This document shows positions 15,500 to 23,588 of a DNA stretch of 64,000 nucleotides, piece after piece. Both the position numbers and the translations under genes were made by a program. Within the stretch, counting starts at the first letter, position 1. The number at the start of each line of letters is the position of its first letter. This DNA is from an uncultured Lachnospiraceae bacterium (GTDB lineage: Bacteria > Bacillota > Clostridia > Lachnospirales > Lachnospiraceae), in contig CANQMR010000017.1 in the NCBI GenBank assembly GCA_947625015.1, forward strand, positions 1 to 64,000, in the 5' to 3' direction. A model generated the notes under the pieces. The model saw only the letters and a list, made by a program, of their open reading frames with translations. It had not been told where the DNA came from and did no database searches.

Positions 15500-15520
15500 T
15501 GTAAGAAAGGACGAAATAAA

Positions 15521-16951
15521 ATGGAAACAAATCAATTTTTAGGAACAGAACGAATCGGAAAACTAATGCAAAAATATGCTGTTCCCTGTATTATCTCTCT
15601 TTTAGTTGGCGCACTGTATAATATTGTAGACCAAATCTTTATTGCAAACGCCGCGTATCTCGGCTCTTATGGCAACGCCGCAAACACAGTGGTATTTCCC
15701 CTGACGGTAATCGCCCTTGCCATAGCGGTTATGATCGGGGACGGCTGCTGCGCCTTTGTCAGCTTAAGCCTCGGAAAAAAGGAATCTGACCGTGCAAGGA
15801 AAAGCGTAGGCAACTCCGTTGTCTTAAGCATTGCATGCAGTATCATATTATGCGCCATTTACCTGCTTTTAAGCGACCGGATTATTGCCATGTTCGGCGG
15901 CACTGTCAACGAGGAAACCTTCCGATACTCCAAAGAATATTTCTTTTACATTTCCCTGGGTATTCCCTTCTATATGTTCGGGCAGGCGATGAACCCCATT
16001 ATCCGCGCAGACGGAAATCCCGGATTTGCCATGGTGTCCACGCTGGCCGGAGCCGCGCTGAATATCATTCTTGATCCCATTTTTATTTTCCTGTTGAAAT
16101 GGGGAATGATGGGGGCAGCGGTTGCCACCGTAATCGGCCAGATTGTCACTGCTCTTTTGGCCGTATGGTATCTGTTTCATATGAAGACGGTAAAGCCACA
16201 AAAAGCGGATTACCGCATTGATTTAAGCATTGCAAAGAAAACTCTGATACTGGGAATATGCAGTTTTCTTTCCCAGATTTCTCTTGTTGCCGCCATGGCC
16301 GCCATCAACAACATGATTAGAAAATACGGCGCCCTGCATCCGGTGTTTGGCAGGGAACAGTTTGCCCAGATTCCCATGGCTGTAGTCGGCATTGTAATGA
16401 AATTCTTTCAGATTGTCATCTCCATTGTTGTCGGCATGGCCGCAGGCTGCATCCCCATTGTCGGCTATAATATGGGCGCCAAGCTCACAAAAAGGGTAAA
16501 AAGCCTGTTTACTAAGCTGTTAGCCGCTGAAGCAGCCGTCGGTCTGACTGCATTATGCATTGTGGAACTCTTCCCCCGCCAGCTTATTCAGATTTTCGGC
16601 GCAGCCAATGAGAGCAGCTACTATACCGACTTTGCTGTCAAAGCCTTCCGCATCTACCTTTGCATGCTTGTCTTTGCCTGCGTGAACAAGGCCTGCTTCA
16701 TTTTCTTACAGGCTATGGGAAAAGCCTTAGCATCCACTCTGCTTTCCATGGTGCGGGAAATTGTATTCGGCGTAGGTTTTGCCTTGCTGCTGCCTGTATT
16801 TTTCGGCTTAGACGGCGTTTTATACTCTATGCCGGTTTCAGACATCTTTACCTTTGTCATTGCGGGCGTTCTTATCTGCCGCACCTACCGTCAGTTAGGG
16901 GGAATTGCTTTCCCAATCAAAAAACCCCGCTATCTACAGCGGGGCATCTAA
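15521..16951 (+). CDS. MATE-family multidrug/cation exporter
   Basis: A 476-residue integral membrane protein with about twelve helices in two homologous halves, typical of MATE antiporters (LMQKYAVPCIISLLVGALYNIVDQIFI near the N-terminus; SLVAAMAAINNMIRKYG at the start of the second half). MATE proteins expel drugs or other cations in exchange for Na+ or H+. The substrate is not predictable. AAGGA precedes the ATG. The gene is preceded by its own promoter and a terminator-like hairpin. Its last codons double as the terminator of the convergent pta gene. Confidence 0.93.
   Translation: METNQFLGTERIGKLMQKYAVPCIISLLVGALYNIVDQIFIANAAYLGSYGNAANTVVFPLTVIALAIAVMIGDGCCAFVSLSLGKKESDRARKSVGNSVVLSIACSIILCAIYLLLSDRIIAMFGGTVNEETFRYSKEYFFYISLGIPFYMFGQAMNPIIRADGNPGFAMVSTLAGAALNIILDPIFIFLLKWGMMGAAVATVIGQIVTALLAVWYLFHMKTVKPQKADYRIDLSIAKKTLILGICSFLSQISLVAAMAAINNMIRKYGALHPVFGREQFAQIPMAVVGIVMKFFQIVISIVVGMAAGCIPIVGYNMGAKLTKRVKSLFTKLLAAEAAVGLTALCIVELFPRQLIQIFGAANESSYYTDFAVKAFRIYLCMLVFACVNKACFIFLQAMGKALASTLLSMVREIVFGVGFALLLPVFFGLDGVLYSMPVSDIFTFVIAGVLICRTYRQLGGIAFPIKKPRYLQRGI
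16919..16944 (-). terminator. pta terminator embedded in the 3' end of the MATE gene
   Basis: On the minus strand CCCCGC-N8-GCGGGG (arms 16939-16944 and 16925-16930) is followed by six Ts. It lies inside the last ten codons of the MATE gene, about 100 bases past the pta stop. A second hairpin (about 16972-17001, GCCGGA...TCCGGC) without a T run lies in the 92 bases between the genes. Confidence 0.8.
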
Positions 16952-17043
16952 TCCCTGGAATATTTGGCCGGACGCGCCTTCAAGGCGTGCATCCGGCTAA
17001 ATGTTACATACCTGATATTCATTGAAACAGACGCTTCTTACTA

Positions 17044-18027
17044 TTACGCCAACGCCGCCGTAATAATTGCCATAGAGTAGACTTCTGTGGCCGTACAGCC
17101 TCTTGACAAATCATTAATCGGCGAATTCAGTCCTAATAAAATGGGACCATAAGCCTCGAAATTACCCATTCTCTGCGCAATCTTATATCCGATATTACCC
17201 GCATTGATATCCGGGAAAATAAAGGTATTGGCATGACCGCCCACCTCGGAATCCGGACATTTCTTCTGGGAAACCTTCGGAGAAACCGCCGCATCAAACT
17301 GCATCTCGCCGTCAATCGGCACATCCGGGTTACGCTCCTTGGTCTTCCTTGCCGCATTCCGCATCTTATCCACATCCTCGCCATGACCGGAGCCGTCGGT
17401 AGAATAGCTTAAAAACGCGACCTTCGGATCTACGCCGAACACCTTGGCGCAGCGTATGGTCTCCTCGGCAATCTCCACTAATTCATCCTCTGAAGGGCGG
17501 ATATTGATACCGCAGTCTCCCATGGCTAACACCTCGTTATCACCGGTAGCAGAAGGGCGCACCAGAATAAAACAGGAGGATACCAGAGTATTCCCCGGCT
17601 TTGTCTTAATCAGCTGCAAGGCCGGCCTGACTGTGTCAGCTGTGGAATAGGTTGCCCCGCCTAACAGGGAATCCGCATATCCCATCTTTACCAGCATCGT
17701 TCCGAAATAATTATTCTGTAAAAGATATTCCCTCGCCTGTTCCGGCGTTATCCCTTTACTCTTTCGAATCTCACAAAACTCCTCCACCATCTTTTCCATA
17801 TCCGGAAAATCCTTAGGGTTGATAATCTCGGAGCCCCGGATATTAAATCCGCTGTCCCCGGCCACCTGATAAATCTCATCCGGTTCGCCGATTAAAATCG
17901 GATGCAGGAAATTGCTTGCCAAAAGTCTTGAGGACGCTTCCAGAATACGGGGGTCGTTGCCCTCTGTAAATACAATTTTCTTCGGATTATGTTTCAAAAT
18001 GTCAATCAACTGCCCAAAACCAAACAT
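17044..18027 (-). CDS. pta: Phosphate acetyltransferase
   Basis: A 327-residue phosphate acetyltransferase. It interconverts acetyl-CoA and acetyl phosphate on the acetate pathway. Family regions include KIVFTEGNDPRILEA, GGATYSTADTVRPALQ, SATGDNEVLAMGDCGINIRP and the C-terminal GGHANTFIFPDINAGNIGYKIAQR. The ATG at 18027 is preferred: GGAGGAGAG lies just upstream, and the frame's first ATG (18042) overlaps that site. No acetate kinase gene is adjacent. It pairs functionally with the 2-oxoacid oxidoreductase downstream of the lipase gene, which would supply acetyl-CoA if pyruvate is the substrate. Confidence 0.96.
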   Translation of the reverse strand: MFGFGQLIDILKHNPKKIVFTEGNDPRILEASSRLLASNFLHPILIGEPDEIYQVAGDSGFNIRGSEIINPKDFPDMEKMVEEFCEIRKSKGITPEQAREYLLQNNYFGTMLVKMGYADSLLGGATYSTADTVRPALQLIKTKPGNTLVSSCFILVRPSATGDNEVLAMGDCGINIRPSEDELVEIAEETIRCAKVFGVDPKVAFLSYSTDGSGHGEDVDKMRNAARKTKERNPDVPIDGEMQFDAAVSPKVSQKKCPDSEVGGHANTFIFPDINAGNIGYKIAQRMGNFEAYGPILLGLNSPINDLSRGCTATEVYSMAIITAALA

Positions 18028-18175
18028 TACTCTCTCCTCCATTCTCTGCTTATCCTTTATTGTCGGACTGATAAATCCCTTATTTCTATTATATAATTTT
18101 TTGAAGATTTCACAAGAAATTTTTCACAAAATTCAGGTAAAATTTGGATTTTTTTTCAAACAATTGCCAGACAGC

Positions 18176-19516
18176 CTAAAATCCCATTTCCCGCAGATTG
18201 CTGACCAGCTGGACAAAAAATTCCCTCACATCAAAGTCCCTGATATTTTCCCGGTTTAAGTCAATCATATCCCCATGGGAAACGCCCCGCTTTCCCGTCA
18301 CCTGAATCATCTGGAATTTCTCCCCCCATGGAAATGATTTTTCACCCACTAAGCCGTCATTCGAACCATCGAAGTAATTAACCAGCTCATAGGAAAAATT
18401 AAGCGGAAATCTGCCGCTTGAGGCATGGTTCAGGATAGACCCCACGCTCTGGTAATACACCTCCGGCACATCTTTTACAAGCTCATTGCGGTCTCTACAG
18501 GCAGAGGCAGTCAGGTCGCTTACGGCCGCTAAGAAATCCGGGCTGGTATCCCCTAACTTTTTCAGGGCGGCATTATAAGTCTTTGCCAGCATATTTTTCT
18601 GTGACTCCGCCATTTTGGACAGCAGATAATCCGCAAATTCACAGCCCCGGTGAGGCGTGTTAATGGTGGTTAAGGATGCCACATACTGGCTGGCCCCCAA
18701 AAGGGAAATCGCATATCTGCTATCCAAACCTCCCTTGGAATGGGCGATGATATTGACCTTTTCACAGCCGGTTGTACGGACAATTTCCTCAATCCGGGCG
18801 GCAATCTCCTTGGCACATTCCTCCACCGATTCGGCAGACTGGTGGTTGCCATAATACACCACTGCTCCGTTTTTTTCCAACTCCTTGGGAATCCGCCCCC
18901 AATAATTCAGGAAACGATAATCCCGGAAAAACACGCCATGTACCATCAAAATCGGATATTTGGTGGCGCAGATGCGCTCTGCCTCCCGCCGGCGGTTTAA
19001 CTCAAGCTTTTCATTTTCAAAGGAAACCTCAAAGGATACGGTCTTGATAATAATTCCCAGCGCTATTAAATGGGCAATGGGAATCATTCCGCAGATAATA
19101 CCCACCACACGCCACCTTAATCCTAACTGCTGGGAAGTCATATACACCCGTATAATTCCGTTCCAGAATACAATCGCCTCCACAAGTATGGCAACCAGTG
19201 TGTTGATAAGCCACAATTTTAGATTCTCCGCTATGGAGCCTACCGGAAAAGCGCCGAAAAATCCTGCAATGGAATAGACGGTAATTATCACCGCAGAAAT
19301 GATAAATACGATTAAAAGCTCGCATCCGTTTCCGCAAATCTTAAGCCGCCTGCTCAACAGTTTTCGGTTGGCAGGGCAGGGCGCCACATTGATAACAAGG
19401 AACAGCAAAACTGCCACAGCAACAAAAATTCCATGGCCCCACATAGCCACTAAAGTAGGCGCATTTGCCAGATAAAAAATAAGAATGATATCCCATATGC
19501 GTGATAAAATCTTCAT
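18176..19516 (-). CDS. Membrane-anchored alpha/beta hydrolase, lipase-like
   Basis: A 446-residue protein. Residues 1-160 contain about four membrane helices. The rest is an alpha/beta hydrolase resembling bacterial triacylglycerol lipases: oxyanion HG (193-194, PILMVHGVFF), nucleophile elbow AHSKGG (Ser260), then INTPHRG (typical of lipase class 2) and a late SHGDMIDL that supplies the catalytic His. The acid residue is probably the Asp of DGSNDGLVGE. The nucleophile motif is AHSxG rather than GHSxG, a known variant. The substrate (lipid or ester) and the topology of the catalytic domain are inferred. It has no obvious operon partner. Confidence 0.83.
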   Translation of the reverse strand: MKILSRIWDIILIFYLANAPTLVAMWGHGIFVAVAVLLFLVINVAPCPANRKLLSRRLKICGNGCELLIVFIISAVIITVYSIAGFFGAFPVGSIAENLKLWLINTLVAILVEAIVFWNGIIRVYMTSQQLGLRWRVVGIICGMIPIAHLIALGIIIKTVSFEVSFENEKLELNRRREAERICATKYPILMVHGVFFRDYRFLNYWGRIPKELEKNGAVVYYGNHQSAESVEECAKEIAARIEEIVRTTGCEKVNIIAHSKGGLDSRYAISLLGASQYVASLTTINTPHRGCEFADYLLSKMAESQKNMLAKTYNAALKKLGDTSPDFLAAVSDLTASACRDRNELVKDVPEVYYQSVGSILNHASSGRFPLNFSYELVNYFDGSNDGLVGEKSFPWGEKFQMIQVTGKRGVSHGDMIDLNRENIRDFDVREFFVQLVSNLREMGF

Positions 19517-19633
19517 TTGTATTTCCCCCTGAATTTAACATTCTGTTTTAAGAATAATTCACGCTACGGGCGATGTCAATATTTTTTATAAAATCAAATG
19601 CTTCGACTTGAAAACGCACATTTTTATGCCGGA

Positions 19634-21928
19634 TTACAAAAGCGGGTGCTCTGCCCTCGCCTTTAACCGTTCCCATCTTCTGTCCACCTCCTGCTGGATT
19701 TCCGCCACCACGCTTTTATATTCCTCCTTCTTTAAATGCTTCGTCCGCCCCATCATGGAAAGCCAGTCCAACACAGGAATTTTCTTGTGGGCGCCCTCCG
19801 GATTGTAGGACAGGGTGGTGATTCCGTTTTCAATTTCAAAGAGAGGAAAATAGCAGCTATCCACTGCCGCCGCAATCACTTTCCGTTCCGTATTCGGCTG
19901 GTCGTTCCAGTTCAAGGGACAGGCGGAAAGAGCCTTTAAATATGCCGTTCCAAATTCATTGGCATACAGTTTCGCCTTAGCCGCTTTTTTCACAAAATCC
20001 GCCGGATTGGATTCCGCCACCGTCGCCACATAGGGCAGATTGGTCGCCGCCATCAGCATAGGCGAATCCTTATGGAAAAATCTCTTTCCGTACTGTAAGG
20101 CTCCCACATGGGAGGTAGCGCTTTTGGCGCCCTTAGGCGTAGAATAGGAAAGCTGATAGCCTGTATTCATATAGCCGCCGTTGTCGTATTCAAAAATGAT
20201 AAGCCGTTCATTGCGGATTGCGGTTCCAAGAGCGGAACCCATGCCAATATCCATGCCGCCGTCGCCGCTTACCATGATAAAGGTAATCTCGCCCTCCGGG
20301 TATTCCCCCCGTTTCTGCTTCTGATGAAACATCTCCACCAGACCGGATAATGTGGCCGCCCCGTTTTGGAACAGGTTGTGGACATACGGCACCTTAAATG
20401 CCGTCTTAGGGTAAGCGGTGGTCACAACCATGCCGCAGCCGGTATGGAACAGCAATACCACATTTCCCTCTATGCCCTTTAACAAAAGGTTCACATTGAC
20501 CGGTATGCCGCAGCCGGGGCAGGCGCCATGGCCCGGCGCCAGCCTTTTCGGCATGGCCGTTACCTCGTTGAGCATTCCTCCCTGAACCACTACCCGGCTG
20601 ACGCCTTTCTCATTTTTCCACTGGGTCCTGGTACAGCCCGGCGTTGACTGCTCCTTCGTTATCGGCGCAAAATATTCCGGCGGACGGTAATCCTCGTTGC
20701 CGGGGTAGATTCCGGTATAATCAAACGCCTTTGCCCTGTCCTCAAAGCCCAAGAGCAGAAGATTCCTGGCGTCCTCCTCATAGAAATCCTTCCCGCCTAA
20801 ACCGTAAATCCGGCTTAACACCCGGATATGCGTCTGGCTGTTTAACAAAGAGCCTGCCTCCGGCTGTCCGTAGTCCTCATTTTGATTATCCGGAAACCTC
20901 CCCTGTATCATGGCCTTCAGTTCAAGGGAAAGATTACCGCCTCCGGCTCCATAGCTGTCCTGACGGTCCGCCACCACAATGGTGCCTGCATTTTTACACA
21001 TTTTGTAGAGGTCGTCCGCCGGATAAGGGCGCAGCAGTTTTGTGGTGAACACCCCCACCTTTTTCCCCTCCTTTCTCAGCTTGTCCACAGCGACTTTCGC
21101 CGTATGGTAAGCGGAGCCGAGTATAAACAAAAGCACCTCCGCATCCTCAGTGCAATACCCCTGGACCAGCTCATATCGTCTGCCGGATAAATGATGAAAT
21201 TCCTCCAAAATATCCGGCAGGTCCTTTAACGCCTGCTCCATTGCCAGATGGATCTGGTATTTATTGTTCAAAATGTCCGGTTCGTTCATATAAGAGCCGA
21301 TAGAAACCGGATGCGCTAAATCCAATGCGGAATAATCGGCATGATATTCCCCGATAAATTTTTTTATGACCGCATCCTCCTTAAACACCTGGCTGTTCCG
21401 CTTCTGATGACTGGTAAAAAATCCGTCGAAGGCCACAATAGCCGGAAGTTTCACCCGCTCCGCCAGCTTTAAGGCAAACAGATTCATGTCGTACACCTCC
21501 TGGGGCGTGTTGGCAAAGAAAATCAGCCAGCCTGTGTTTAAGGTATACATGATGTCGCTGTGGTCCCCCTTGATACAGAGCGGTCCCGACACTGTACGGC
21601 AGGCCACATTCAAGACCATGGGCAGTCTGGTGCCGGACTGGACCGGAAGCTGCTCTAACGCATATAACAGACCATTGGCGCTGGTAGCATTAAATACCCG
21701 GCCCCCGCCGGCAGCAGCGCCATAACAGATTCCCGCCGCACTGTGTTCTCCCTCCGCCGCAATCAAAGAAATATCATGCTCCCCCTCCGCTTTCATCTGG
21801 TCTAACAGCTCTGCAATCTGGGTAGAGGGCGTAATCGGATAATACCCCATCACATGATAATTAATCTGCTTTGCCGCATGGGCGGCCAGTTCGTTTCCGC
21901 TTTCAAATAAAACCTGTTGTTCTTCCAT
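19634..21928 (-). CDS. 2-oxoacid:ferredoxin oxidoreductase, fused alpha-beta subunit
   Basis: A 764-residue fusion. The N-terminal alpha part (about 1-440) has GNELAAHAAKQINYHVMGYYPITPST and AAEGEHSAAGICYGAAAGGG, as in PorA. The C-terminal beta part (about 470-764) binds thiamine diphosphate: HGACPGCGIPVN, HTGCG and VSGDGGMDIGMG...NGGYMNTG. Together with the gamma-delta protein at 22093-23187 it should oxidise a 2-oxoacid to its acyl-CoA with ferredoxin as acceptor. Pyruvate, 2-ketoisovalerate or a related acid are all possible. The start at 21928 follows GAAGGGAG; the frame's earlier GTG overlaps that site. The leader carries copy B of the structured repeat. Confidence 0.92.
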   Translation of the reverse strand: MEEQQVLFESGNELAAHAAKQINYHVMGYYPITPSTQIAELLDQMKAEGEHDISLIAAEGEHSAAGICYGAAAGGGRVFNATSANGLLYALEQLPVQSGTRLPMVLNVACRTVSGPLCIKGDHSDIMYTLNTGWLIFFANTPQEVYDMNLFALKLAERVKLPAIVAFDGFFTSHQKRNSQVFKEDAVIKKFIGEYHADYSALDLAHPVSIGSYMNEPDILNNKYQIHLAMEQALKDLPDILEEFHHLSGRRYELVQGYCTEDAEVLLFILGSAYHTAKVAVDKLRKEGKKVGVFTTKLLRPYPADDLYKMCKNAGTIVVADRQDSYGAGGGNLSLELKAMIQGRFPDNQNEDYGQPEAGSLLNSQTHIRVLSRIYGLGGKDFYEEDARNLLLLGFEDRAKAFDYTGIYPGNEDYRPPEYFAPITKEQSTPGCTRTQWKNEKGVSRVVVQGGMLNEVTAMPKRLAPGHGACPGCGIPVNVNLLLKGIEGNVVLLFHTGCGMVVTTAYPKTAFKVPYVHNLFQNGAATLSGLVEMFHQKQKRGEYPEGEITFIMVSGDGGMDIGMGSALGTAIRNERLIIFEYDNGGYMNTGYQLSYSTPKGAKSATSHVGALQYGKRFFHKDSPMLMAATNLPYVATVAESNPADFVKKAAKAKLYANEFGTAYLKALSACPLNWNDQPNTERKVIAAAVDSCYFPLFEIENGITTLSYNPEGAHKKIPVLDWLSMMGRTKHLKKEEYKSVVAEIQQEVDRRWERLKARAEHPLL

Positions 21929-22005
21929 TTTCTGCACTCCCTTCTATGTTTGCATTAACAAGGTGATCCGAAACGCTTTTTATACCGTAACTGTTGTACA
22001 AACTG

Positions 22006-22092
22006 AACAATACCAACGCAGGAACGCTTGCGCACCCTCGCCTCGCAACGGTACATAAGGTGCTGCTACGCACCACCTAAATACCGGCGGGC
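22006..22092 (-). repeat. Structured leader repeat, copy B (upstream of the alpha-beta subunit gene; partial)
   Basis: It shares GAACAATACCAACGCAGG with copy C and CGGCGGGC with copy A. The middle is a hairpin of similar shape but different sequence (GGTATTTAGGTGGTGC pairing with GCAGCACCTTATGTACC in transcript sense). The 5' arm present in copies A and C is missing: the element abuts the stop codon of the gamma-delta gene at 22093. It fills most of the 164-base gap between the two subunit genes. Confidence 0.7.
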
Positions 22093-23187
22093 TCACACCA
22101 GACCGCCGTCAACCCGGTTCTCCGTCAGATAGGCTTCGCTGGTTACATAGGAATTGGGGCCTAACGCCTCATAGTTAAGCTGCTCCGGCAGCAAATCCTG
22201 ATTTCTCATGGCATATTCCGGATTAGGATGCTCCCGCTCCACCCCGGCTACTAACGCATTTACCGGACACACGTCCACGCACCGCAGACAGCCCTTGCAG
22301 TGATGATAATCTAATCCCATATTCACCATGGCTTCCCGCCCCTGATACTCCCCCTTTGCAAACTGAAATACCATGTCTGGACAGGTGGTATCACAGAGGC
22401 CACAGTTAATGCACCTTTCCTTTATAAACAGCGGAATATAGCCTTCCCTTGAAGCTGACAAATCATTGGAGACCGTAGAGCCGATACAGGGATTTACGCC
22501 GCCGACAGGAGAATTTGCATAGCCCCATTCATTTTTGATTTCCTGATATTCCTCCTCCTCACCGCTTTCGTCTTTTGCAAAATACTGTGATTTCAACTCC
22601 TCGTAGCCCCGCCTTATGCCCTCTAAATTGGCCTCCCACATTGCCGGATATTTTTTCCCGATAGTTTTCTTTGCAAGCCCTGACACAGCATCTAAAGGTA
22701 TAAATTCAGAAGCCTTTGCAATTGCGCCTAACATGACCATATTAATCCTTGTTTTGGATTCCATGGCAATGCTAAGGGCGTCAATGCAACAGATTGTCCC
22801 CTCCTTCAGCTTAAGCCGCTTCCTGATATTTTCCGGTGACGCGTCTGTGTTAATGACAATCCTTGTGTCCCCTGTCACACCCGCAGTCACAGCGCTTTTC
22901 CCAATCATTGCCTCGTGGAACAAGCCTAAAATATGCGGTTTTTCTACAGGGGAATTGATTCCGATTTCCTGCTCCCGCCCGCTATAGCGGATAAATGCCT
23001 TTACCGGCGAACCTCTCTTTTCCGAACCGTAACTGGAAAAGCTGGCGGCATTGAGTCCCATGTACAATGCGCCTAACTCCCCTAACATTTTTCCGCAGAG
23101 GTTAGCGCCTAACCCGCCAATGCTTTCCAAGCGGATTTCATAATAACCGTTTTCATTTTTAACCGGCAGAGTTACCTGATATTCCAT
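22093..23187 (-). CDS. 2-oxoacid:ferredoxin oxidoreductase, fused gamma-delta subunit
   Basis: A 364-residue fusion. The gamma part (1-190) has EIRLESIGGLGANLCGKML and SSYGSEKRGSPVKAFIR, typical of the PorG/KorC family. The delta part (about 215-330) carries two [4Fe-4S] ferredoxin motifs: CINCGLCDTTCPD and CKGCLRCVDVCP. It would accept electrons from the thiamine-bound intermediate and pass them to ferredoxin. It is the first gene of the two-gene unit. The two-fusion layout is compact compared with four separate subunits or the single-chain pyruvate enzyme. Copy C of the structured repeat lies in its leader and copy B directly after its stop codon. The last residues may have been altered by that insertion. 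Confidence 0.93.
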   Translation of the reverse strand: MEYQVTLPVKNENGYYEIRLESIGGLGANLCGKMLGELGALYMGLNAASFSSYGSEKRGSPVKAFIRYSGREQEIGINSPVEKPHILGLFHEAMIGKSAVTAGVTGDTRIVINTDASPENIRKRLKLKEGTICCIDALSIAMESKTRINMVMLGAIAKASEFIPLDAVSGLAKKTIGKKYPAMWEANLEGIRRGYEELKSQYFAKDESGEEEEYQEIKNEWGYANSPVGGVNPCIGSTVSNDLSASREGYIPLFIKERCINCGLCDTTCPDMVFQFAKGEYQGREAMVNMGLDYHHCKGCLRCVDVCPVNALVAGVEREHPNPEYAMRNQDLLPEQLNYEALGPNSYVTSEAYLTENRVDGGLV

Positions 23188-23206
23188 ACAATCAACCTTC
23201 CTTGTG

Positions 23207-23396
23207 TGCGAAATGCTTCTAAATAAAAATTATACTAATAGAACAATACCAACGCAGGGGCGTTTTCACTTATTTACACACGCAGCGGTACTAAATTCGT
23301 GCTTTGCACTCATTAAGTACCGGCGTGCGTAAAAAACCCTGCTTATGGTATTTGTTCTATTTGCATAACATAATATAAGTGGTTGGGCATTTCGCA
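23207..23396 (-). repeat. Structured leader repeat, copy C (upstream of the gamma-delta subunit gene)
   Basis: The core (about 23238-23352) matches copy A closely, including 33 of 34 bases around the central GGTACT...AGTACC hairpin. The outer arms are unrelated in sequence to those of copy A but again pair with each other: TAGAACAA/TTTGTTCTA near the core and TGCGAAATGC (23207-23216) with GCATTTCGCA (23387-23396) at the edge. In transcript sense the second stem reads TTACGCACGC/GCGTGTGTAA where copy A has ATGCC/GGCAT, a compensated change. It occupies half of the 401-base gap; the rest holds only the hairpin at 23488. Confidence 0.8.
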
Positions 23397-23487
23397 ATTA
23401 CCTTATTCTTATATAGATTAGTATGGAATGAGAAATACTGAATTATACAGAACTGCCTGAGAACATTATTTTTCTTTATTGCATCAA

Positions 23488-23513
23488 GAAACCCTGCCAA
23501 TTGACAGGGTTTC
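23488..23513 (-). terminator. Hairpin after the secreted lectin/hydrolase gene
   Basis: GAAACCCTG/CAGGGTTTC arms of 9 bp enclose an 8-base loop, 75 bases beyond the stop codon at 23589. The T-run is short (TTTC then TTG), so termination strength is uncertain. Confidence 0.6.
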
Positions 23514-23588
23514 ATAATAAATATTGATGTAATTGTTCAGTTTTCTAATCTTTGTTTGGGCCGGAGCCTGTTGCTTTATCTTAATGTA

